64,000 nucleotides of DNA, from positions 62,001 through 126,000 of the forward strand of contig NZ_LIXJ01000018.1 of assembly GCF_001905795.1 (NCBI RefSeq), given 5' to 3'. Source of the DNA: Streptomyces sp. CB01580 (GTDB taxonomy: Bacteria; Actinomycetota; Actinomycetes; Streptomycetales; Streptomycetaceae). Shown here in pieces: positions 58,295 through 64,000 of this stretch; position 1 is the stretch's first letter, and each line of letters starts with the position of its first letter. The notes beneath the pieces were generated by a model. The model made no database searches and was not told where the DNA came from. It saw nothing but the letters and a program-made list of their open reading frames with translations. A program made the translations under genes and the position numbers.

Positions 58295-59134
58295 TCAGAG
58301 GGAGGTCGTGGTGCTTCGGCGACGGGAGGTGTACCAGACCAGTCCCGCCGTGACAGCGGCGGCGCCCACTGCCGCCGCCGCGACCAGCGCCGGACGCGGC
58401 GGCATGGTGAAGGCGGGCAGTCGTTGCTTGAGGCGGACCGGGCGGTCGAAGATGAGAATCGGCCACTCGCGAAGGGTCGCTTCGCGGCGCAGGGCGCGGT
58501 CCGGATTCACCGCGTGGGGGTGCCCGACGGACTCCAGCATCGGTACGTCCGTCGCGGAGTCGCTGTAGGCGTAGCAGCGCGAGAGGTCGTACCCCTCCGA
58601 CACCGCGAGCGCCTTGATCGCCTCGGCCTTCGTCGGTCCGTAGGCGTAGTACTCGACTTCTCCGGTGAAGCAGCCGTCGTCGCCGACGACCATCCGGGTG
58701 GCGACGACCCGGTCGGCACCGAGCAGCTCACCGATCGGTTCGACGACCTCCGCGCCCGAGGTGGAGACGATCACCACATCGCGTCCGGCGGTGTGGTGCT
58801 CCTCGATGAGCGTTGCCGCCTCGTCGTAGATGATCGGGTCGATCAGGTCGTGCAGGGTCTCGGCGACGATTTCCTTCACTTGCTGGACGTTCCAGCCCTT
58901 GCATAGCGCGGAGAGATATTCCCGCATCCGTTCCATCTGGTCGTGATCTGCACCTCCGGCAAGGAACACGAACTGTGCGTACGCAGTGCGCAGTACGGCG
59001 CGGCGGTTGATCAGTCCGCCATGGTAGAAGGACTTGCTGAAGGTCAGCGTCGAAGACTTCGCAATGACCGTCTTGTCCAGGTCGAAGAAGGCTGCTGTGC
59101 GCGGCAAGAAGCGGTTTTCCACAACGCAGAGCAT
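58295..59134 (-). CDS. HAD-IB family phosphatase with C-terminal membrane anchor
   Basis: The 279-residue product is a HAD hydrolase of subfamily IB: nucleophile Asp in AAFFDLDKTVIAKSS, motif II in VVIVSTSGAEVVEPIG, the Lys in AYGPTKAEAIKALA, and motif IV in CYAYSDSATDVPMLESVG. Residues about 245-262 form a membrane helix followed by RRRS. Similar Streptomyces genes are tagged as morphological-differentiation-associated. The substrate may be a phospholipid or phosphoserine-like. Divergent from the Tad operon. Confidence 0.9.
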   Translation of the reverse strand: MLCVVENRFLPRTAAFFDLDKTVIAKSSTLTFSKSFYHGGLINRRAVLRTAYAQFVFLAGGADHDQMERMREYLSALCKGWNVQQVKEIVAETLHDLIDPIIYDEAATLIEEHHTAGRDVVIVSTSGAEVVEPIGELLGADRVVATRMVVGDDGCFTGEVEYYAYGPTKAEAIKALAVSEGYDLSRCYAYSDSATDVPMLESVGHPHAVNPDRALRREATLREWPILIFDRPVRLKQRLPAFTMPPRPALVAAAAVGAAAVTAGLVWYTSRRRSTTTSL

Positions 59135-59238
59135 AGGGGCCCACCATTCGGCGTAAACTGCGGCGTGTGGGTTTGCCTGAGAAGGCTCTCGGGTACACCA
59201 TGGAAGTCACGGATCGTTCGCGACCGTGCTAACCCGGT

Positions 59239-59306
59239 CCGGCTCCTCCCCCCCCCCGAGTCGGCCGTGGGGACGACCCCCGCTCTCCCCCCCGGCGGGG
59301 GTCGTC
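59239..59306 (+). ncRNA. 6C RNA motif
   Basis: Two hairpins lie in tandem, each with a C-rich loop. The first has arms 59239-59245 and 59258-59264 (seven pairs, one G-U) and a loop ending in ten C. The second has 12-bp arms 59272-59283 and 59295-59306 and a loop with seven C. This is the definition of the actinobacterial 6C RNA. The region lies between the HAD gene and the tad operon, where I recall the S. coelicolor 6C RNA also sits. Transcript ends are not known; the motif itself is given. It may be regulatory for development. Confidence 0.8.
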
Positions 59307-59461
59307 GCATGTCCGGGCACGTTTCTGCCGCGCGGAATCAAGCATTCTGCCTCCATTTCGGGGGTGCCGGTTCGCTTCCGTCTCCGTCTCCTTCATCTTG
59401 ATCCGTCACGGTCGGTGACGGAAGGGCTGCTCTCCGGATGCCATCGGTATGGGTGACGGAG

Positions 59462-59509
59462 TTATTCACAGGGGCGGAGTTGTCCACAGTTTTTGAGCAA
59501 GATCCACAA
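59462..59509 (+). promoter_or_regulatory. DnaA-box cluster upstream of the Tad operon
   Basis: Three DnaA-box-like 9-mers are close together: ttattcaca (59462-59470), ttgtccaca (59480-59488, the form preferred in Streptomyces) and gatccacaa (59501-59509). They lie 130-175 bases upstream of tadZ. Such a cluster outside the origin may titrate DnaA or let DnaA control this promoter. Confidence 0.5.
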
Positions 59510-59636
59510 GATTTCCGGAAGCGTTGCACGGTGATTCCAGCCGCGAAGTCCGCGGGTTGCGGAATCGCTGATCTCGGAGACTCCCGAGAACGTTGCGAAC
59601 CCGCGATGAACGTGCAGTGAGAAGGGGGCGGAGATC

Positions 59637-60764
59637 GTGGCTGAATCCATCGCTCGGGATCGTCTGCCGGTCGCCGGAGCGCGGCGGGGTGGACCGTTGA
59701 TCGTGACCGAGGACGTGGAACTCCTCGATGATCTGCTGCGGCTGTGTGCCGCTGCCGGAGCGGAACCGGAAGTTCATCACTCGTTGCCCGAGCGCAGGGG
59801 CAGCTGGGAACAGGCCCCGATGGTTCTCGTGGGGGACGACGCCGCGCGAAGGTGCCGCGGGGCCGGGCGCAGGCGCGGGGTGATGCTCGTCGGGAGGGAC
59901 GAGGATGCGCCGGACGTCTGGCGCAATGCCGTGGAGATCGGTGCCGAGTACGTGCTGAGGCTGCCCGAATCGGAAGGGTGGCTCGTCGACCAGATCGCCA
60001 ACGCGGCGGAAGGTGTCGGCCGGCCCGCGCTCACCGTCGGGGTGATCGGCGGCCGGGGAGGTTCCGGGGCCTCCACACTGGCCTGTGCCCTCGCGGTGAC
60101 CGCGGCCAGGGCGGGGCGGCGATCCATGCTGATCGACGGCGACCCGCTCGGCGGAGGCATCGATGTGCTGCTCGGCGGCGAGCGAGTCGAGGGCATGCGA
60201 TGGCCGGATTTCGCCCATTCCAAGGGGAGGGTCGGCGCCGGTGCGCTGGAGGAGTCGCTGCCGGCGCTGCATGGGTTGCGGGTGCTCAGCTGGGGCCGTG
60301 ACGACTGTGTGGTCATTCCGCCGCCGGCCATGCGGGCGGTCCTGGCGGCGGCGCGCAGGCTCGACGGTGTGGTGGTCGTGGATCTGCCGCGCCGGGTCGA
60401 CGAGTCGGTGGCCGAGGCGCTCGGCCAGCTGGACCTCGGGCTGCTGGTGGTGCCCGGAGAGCTCCGCGCGGTCGCGGCGGCCAAGCGGGTGGCATCGACG
60501 GTCGGGATGATCCTGGACGACCTGCGGGTGGTGGCCCGCGGCCCCTATGCGGCGGGGCTCGACGAGCGGTGGGTGGCGCAGGCGCTGGGGCTGCCGCTCG
60601 CCGGTGAACTCCCGCTCGACGCGGGGCTGTCGGCGGCGCAGGAGACCGGCGCGCCTCCCGGTGGCAGTCCGCGCGATCCGCTGGCCAGGTTCTGTGCGGC
60701 GTTCTGGGAGCGGGCTTCCGTTCCGGACGGCGTGGCGGGACTCGGCGCGGGAGGCGCGTCATGA
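59637..60764 (+). CDS. TadZ/CpaE-like ATPase, septum-site type
   Basis: The 375-residue product has an N-terminal receiver-like part (LIVTEDVELLDDLLRLCAAAGA) and a MinD/ParA-like domain with TVGVIGGRGGSGASTLACALAV (about 132-152). The deviant P-loop lacks the usual Lys (GGSGAST rather than GGxGKST), as in mycobacterial Ssd. MLIDGDPLGGGIDVLLG and VVVVDLPRRVDESV are the switch strands. It probably places the Tad secretion machine. It starts at GTG and overlaps tadA by four bases; the first gene of the operon. Confidence 0.87.
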   Translation: MAESIARDRLPVAGARRGGPLIVTEDVELLDDLLRLCAAAGAEPEVHHSLPERRGSWEQAPMVLVGDDAARRCRGAGRRRGVMLVGRDEDAPDVWRNAVEIGAEYVLRLPESEGWLVDQIANAAEGVGRPALTVGVIGGRGGSGASTLACALAVTAARAGRRSMLIDGDPLGGGIDVLLGGERVEGMRWPDFAHSKGRVGAGALEESLPALHGLRVLSWGRDDCVVIPPPAMRAVLAAARRLDGVVVVDLPRRVDESVAEALGQLDLGLLVVPGELRAVAAAKRVASTVGMILDDLRVVARGPYAAGLDERWVAQALGLPLAGELPLDAGLSAAQETGAPPGGSPRDPLARFCAAFWERASVPDGVAGLGAGGAS

Positions 60765-61909
60765 CCGAGACGCTGCTCGACGCCGTACGGCAACGGCTGG
60801 CTCAGAGCGGCGCCGCGCCGACGCCTGCGGGCGTGGCGGCCGCGTTGCGGGCCCAGGGGCGGTTGCTCGGGGATGCCGAAGTCCTCTGCGCGGCCGACGA
60901 GTTGCGGGGCGAACTGGTCGGGACCGGGGCGCTGGAGCCGCTTCTTGCCGACTCGGCGGTGACGGACGTACTCGTCTCCGCACCGGACCGGGTGTGGGTG
61001 GACCGGGGCAGTGGTCTCGAACTCACCGGGGTGACGTTCCGGGATGCCGCCGCGGTGCGCAGGCTGGCGCAGCGGCTGGCTGCCGTGGCGGGGAGACGGC
61101 TGGATGACGCCCGGCCCTGGGTGGATGCCAGACTGCCGGACGGCACCCGCATGCACGCCGTTCTGCCGCCTGTGTCCGTCGGCTCGACGTGTCTGTCACT
61201 GCGTGTGGTGAGGCCCAGGGCGTTCTCACTGATGGAGATGGTCGAGGCCGGGACCGTGCCGCCGGGCGGTGATCGGGTGTTGAGGGCACTGGTCGAGGCC
61301 CGAGTCTCGTATCTGATCAGCGGTGGGACCGGCGCCGGGAAGACGACGCTCCTGTCGAGCCTGCTGGGGGCGGTCGGGGAACGGGAACGGATCGTGCTCG
61401 CCGAGGACTCGGCGGAGTTGCGGCCGGACCATCCGCACGTGGTGCGCCTGGAGTCCCGCCCCGCCAACCAGGAGGGAGCGGGGCGGGTGACCCTCCGCGA
61501 CCTGGTACGGCAGGCGCTGCGCATGAGGCCCGACCGGTTGGTGGTCGGAGAAGTGAGGGGTGCCGAGGTCTCGGAATTGCTGGCAGCACTGAACACCGGG
61601 CACGAAGGCGGTTGCGGGACGGTTCACGCGAATGCCGCCGAGCACGTCCCGGCCCGTCTCGAGGCGCTGGGAACGGCGGCGGGGCTGGACCGGACAGCTC
61701 TGCACAGCCAGTTGGCGGCGGCACTGTCGGTGGTCGTCCACCTCGTGCGGGACCGGACCGGAAAGCGGCGGATCGCGGAGGTGCACGTCCTGGACAGGAA
61801 CACGTCCGGGCTGGTTGTGACCGAGCCGGCACTGCGCTGGGGCACCGACGGATTCGTCCGGGAGCGGGGCTGGGAGCGGCTGCGGTCGCTGATCGGAGGT
61901 GCGCTGTGA
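60761..61909 (+). CDS. TadA/CpaF-type secretion ATPase
   Basis: The 382-residue product is a type II/IV secretion ATPase: a Walker A GGTGAGKTTLLSSLLG (about 188-203), Asp box VLAEDSAELRPDHPHVV, Walker B MRPDRLVVGEVRGAE and His box TGHEGGCGTVHANAAEHVPARL. It powers assembly of the Tad pilus. The ATG overlaps the tadZ stop, and the stop overlaps the tadB start, so the genes are coupled. Confidence 0.93.
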   Translation: MTETLLDAVRQRLAQSGAAPTPAGVAAALRAQGRLLGDAEVLCAADELRGELVGTGALEPLLADSAVTDVLVSAPDRVWVDRGSGLELTGVTFRDAAAVRRLAQRLAAVAGRRLDDARPWVDARLPDGTRMHAVLPPVSVGSTCLSLRVVRPRAFSLMEMVEAGTVPPGGDRVLRALVEARVSYLISGGTGAGKTTLLSSLLGAVGERERIVLAEDSAELRPDHPHVVRLESRPANQEGAGRVTLRDLVRQALRMRPDRLVVGEVRGAEVSELLAALNTGHEGGCGTVHANAAEHVPARLEALGTAAGLDRTALHSQLAAALSVVVHLVRDRTGKRRIAEVHVLDRNTSGLVVTEPALRWGTDGFVRERGWERLRSLIGGAL

Positions 61910-62784
61910 GCGGAGGCGTGGCGGCGGGGCTGTCACCCGGCGCGAACTGCGCGGCGGTGCTGTGCCTCGCGATGGTGGTCTGGTCACTGGTGGTGCGGGG
62001 CCGGGGGCGACGCAGGGTCCGGGTGCTGTTTGCCGACGTGGTGGAGTCGCCGTTGCGCCATTGGGGGGAACGGACCTGGGTCCGGCTCCGGAAGCGGACG
62101 CGGGAGCGGCAGGAGTGGTTATGCCTCTTGGTGGCGCTGATCGTCGCCGTGCTGGGGCGGTCCGTGCTTCCGGTGCCGGCCGGAGTGGTGGCGGTTCCGT
62201 TGGCGCGGCGGTGGCTGCGACGACGGGCTCTGCGGCGTGAGCGGGAACGCGGGGCCGACGGGGTGGTCGCGTTGTGCGGTGGTGTCGCGGGCGAGTTGCG
62301 GGCCGGGCACGAGCCGGGAAGGGCGTTGCTCGTCGCGGTGCGAGGGGCCGGGGTGCTGGGGGCGGCGGAGGCCGGTGTGTCCGCTGCCGCGCGATTCGGC
62401 GGGGACGTGCCGACGGCACTCGGTCAGGCGGCCCGGGTGCCGGGGCTGGACGGGCTTGCCGGGGTGGCGGCCTGCTGGCGCGTGGCGGTGGACGGAGGTG
62501 CGGGTCTCGCGGCGGGTCTAGACCGGTTGGAGGGCGCTTTGCGCGCGGAGCGGCGCAGACGGGAGGAGTTGCGGGCCCAATTGGCTGGGGCTTGGTCGAC
62601 GGTGACCGTACTGGCGCTGTTGCCGGTGCTGGGACTGGGGCTGGGGGCTGCGCTGGGGGCCGAACCGTTGCAGGTGCTGCTCCACACTCCGGCCGGGTTG
62701 GCTTGCCTGGCCGCGGGTGCGTCACTGGAGGTGGCCGGGCTCTGCTGGGCCGCTCGGATCGTAAGGGCGGCGGAGACGGCATGA
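61906..62784 (+). CDS. TadB-like inner membrane platform protein
   Basis: The 292-residue product has four predicted membrane segments (about 14-31, 69-90, 233-255, 260-282) around a cytoplasmic T2SSF-like domain with ADGVVALCGGVAGELRAGHE and AALRAERRRREELRAQLAGA-like sequence. Such proteins form the platform of the Tad machine with TadC. It starts at GTG coupled to tadA (GTGA). Confidence 0.87.
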   Translation: MSGGVAAGLSPGANCAAVLCLAMVVWSLVVRGRGRRRVRVLFADVVESPLRHWGERTWVRLRKRTRERQEWLCLLVALIVAVLGRSVLPVPAGVVAVPLARRWLRRRALRRERERGADGVVALCGGVAGELRAGHEPGRALLVAVRGAGVLGAAEAGVSAAARFGGDVPTALGQAARVPGLDGLAGVAACWRVAVDGGAGLAAGLDRLEGALRAERRRREELRAQLAGAWSTVTVLALLPVLGLGLGAALGAEPLQVLLHTPAGLACLAAGASLEVAGLCWAARIVRAAETA

Positions 62785-63575
62785 GTGTGGTGATCGGTGG
62801 AGTCGCCTACGGGGTGGCGGTCGTGTCGGCTGGTGTGGGTACGGCCGTGTGTCTGGCACTTGCCCTGGTGGGGCGGCGACGGAGGCGTGAGGGACGCCGT
62901 CGAGGTGCGCTGCTGTTCGGGACCGGCCCGGAACCGCGCGGAAGCGGGCGGATGGTGCCCGGTGTCCGGGTGAAGGAGTGGATGGCGCCGGTGGGCGTTG
63001 CTGTGGCGGGCGCGGTCCTGGTGGGTGGCCTGTCTGGGTGCATGGCCGGCCTGGTGGCAGCGTACGGCGCATGGCTGTGGCAACGGAAGCAGCGCTGCCG
63101 GAAAACGGAACCGGACGCTGCGGAGGCGGCGGAGGTGGTGCGTCAACTTCCGCTCGCGGCAGATCTCTTGGCCGCCTGCATCTCTGCTGGTGCTGGGCCG
63201 AGGGAGGCGGCGGAGGCCGTGGGGGAGTCGCTGGGCGGCCCGGTGGGCGTGCGATTGGCGCGGACCGCCGCGGAGATCCGGCTGGGCGGTGACCCCACAG
63301 CGGCCTGGGGGAGGTTCGGCGAGATACCCGGTGCACGCGCCCTGTCCCGATGCCTGGACCGGGCGGGGTCGACCGGGGCCCCGGCAGCGGAACCGGTGGC
63401 GCGACTGGCCGAGGCGATGCGGGCGGAGCGGGCGAGCACGGCGGTGGCGCGTGCGCAGCGGGCGGGTGTGCTGATCACCGCGCCGGTGGGGCTCTGTTTC
63501 CTTCCCGCCTTCCTGTCCGTCGGGGTGGCGCCGGTGGTGATCGGTCTGGCGACCGGTCTGCTGCACACCGACTGA
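62781..63575 (+). CDS. TadC-like inner membrane platform protein
   Basis: The 264-residue product has membrane helices (about 8-30, 70-95, 230-258) and a T2SSF domain with VVRQLPLAADLLAACISAGAG, RLARTAAEIRLGGDP and RAERASTAVARAQRAGV. It is the partner of TadB. It overlaps tadB by ATGA and lies 110 bases before the pilin gene. Confidence 0.87.
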   Translation: MSVVIGGVAYGVAVVSAGVGTAVCLALALVGRRRRREGRRRGALLFGTGPEPRGSGRMVPGVRVKEWMAPVGVAVAGAVLVGGLSGCMAGLVAAYGAWLWQRKQRCRKTEPDAAEAAEVVRQLPLAADLLAACISAGAGPREAAEAVGESLGGPVGVRLARTAAEIRLGGDPTAAWGRFGEIPGARALSRCLDRAGSTGAPAAEPVARLAEAMRAERASTAVARAQRAGVLITAPVGLCFLPAFLSVGVAPVVIGLATGLLHTD

Positions 63576-63685
63576 CATAGAGCGGTCCGTGGTCTTCCGA
63601 TTCTGTGTGAATCGACGCGAAACCGGCGTGAATCAATTCGAACCAATGGATATCCGTGTGAACCATGCATGTTGTGGGGGTTGGA

Positions 63686-63886
63686 ATGGCACAGCGAATC
63701 AGTGGCTGGGTGCGGGGTCTGATGCGTCGGATCCGGTCGGACGACGGAATGACGACATCCGAGTACGCGGTGGGGACGATCGCTGCCTGTGCGTTTGCGG
63801 CGGTGCTCTACAAGGTGGTCACCAGCCAACCGGTCATGTCCGCGCTGCAGTCACTGTTGAAGGACGCGCTCGATGCGAAGTTCTAG
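63686..63886 (+). CDS. DUF4244 Flp-like pilin
   Basis: The 66-residue product has a basic lead, a prepilin cut site DDG-MTTSE (cut after G21, with Glu at +5) and one hydrophobic helix VGTIAACAFAAVLYKVV, as in Flp pilins; the family is DUF4244. The ATG at 63686 is preferred since GGGGG precedes it; an ATG seven codons upstream is also open. It is the structural subunit of the Tad pilus. Confidence 0.85.
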   Translation: MAQRISGWVRGLMRRIRSDDGMTTSEYAVGTIAACAFAAVLYKVVTSQPVMSALQSLLKDALDAKF

Positions 63887-64000
63887 GGATGGCCGCGGCG
63901 CAGCGCAGAAGGGCCGTCCCAGAACCGTCGGTGGGGGCGGGGGCGGGGGCGGGGGAAGGAACGAGGACCGGGGTGCGGTTACGGCGGAAGCGGCCATGGC
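63873..64000 (+). CDS. TadE-like pseudopilin, 5' part
   Basis: The frame starts at ATG inside the pilin gene (overlap of 14 bases) and runs off the window after 42 codons. It has a Gly-run and then NEDRGAVTAEAAM, which fits the prepilin cut site (G-x-V-T-A-E) of TadE-like pseudopilins. The bulk of the gene is beyond the window. The Gly-run comes from a gggggc repeat at 63932-63956. Confidence 0.65.
   Translation, partial: MRSSRDGRGAAQKGRPRTVGGGGGGGGGRNEDRGAVTAEAAM

Overview
The window is high-GC chromosomal DNA from an actinomycete, almost certainly a Streptomyces. It carries wblA, a Crp regulator, SGNH esterase, SURF1, a SigE-type ECF sigma factor, a Tad pilus locus with a DUF4244 pilin, a 6C-type RNA, many GTG and a few TTG starts, and four-base start/stop overlaps. 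Gene order resembles (from memory) the S. coelicolor SCO3554-SCO3621 neighbourhood, read in the opposite direction. Species cannot be told from the sequence alone.

Layout. 0-20 kb is mostly conserved core: a class III aminotransferase and GntR regulator; a conserved hypothetical; a SLATT-domain membrane protein; ybaB-recR; DUF5063; the aspartate pathway pair lysC-asd; an ECF sigma factor with an overlapping membrane partner; SURF1; an S9 peptidase; a methyltransferase; a secreted SGNH hydrolase; a 56-residue small protein; an FBP-type zinc protein. 20.3-29.0 kb is accessory. It opens with a deletion scar joining the remains of a divergent LysR/SDR pair, continues with a co-directional block of six genes, and ends beside a tRNA-Pro. 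29-54 kb is core again: metallophosphatase, YqeY, a class A PBP, wblA, two ArsA-type ATPases, DUF4177, RidA, Nudix, MBL, crp, nth, a second Nudix, a MarP-type protease, an alpha/beta hydrolase, a holin-like membrane protein, nhaA, acs, and a SulP-carbonic anhydrase fusion. 54-64 kb holds a decayed lipoprotein deacetylase gene, a CooC-like ATPase, a degenerate Fic-like protein, a HAD phosphatase, a 6C RNA and the start of the Tad operon (tadZ, tadA, tadB, tadC, pilin, first codons of tadE).

The best candidate for an undescribed system is 21,600-28,690. In order it encodes a Crp/Fnr protein with a cyclic-nucleotide pocket, a class III nucleotide-cyclase-like protein, a large protein with a degenerate P-loop, an SPFH/band-7-like protein, a DUF4407 membrane protein, and a three-helix membrane protein of the Pycsar effector (PycTM) type. 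The cyclase ends, and the P-loop protein begins, with the same short G..DA.G..FGFG.V motif, a layout like that of bacterial amyloid-signalling pairs. I read this as an enlarged Pycsar-like anti-phage signalling locus in which nucleotide synthesis, nucleotide sensing, scaffold and membrane effector are on separate polypeptides. This is inference from motifs and gene order; no search was run.

Regulatory features with sequence support include several long-stem terminators, DnaA-box clusters ahead of the Tad operon, a DasR-like site upstream of acs, a Crp-like half-site pair ahead of crp, and a possible internal translation start for the aspartokinase beta subunit. Several intergenic regions carry short tandem repeats.
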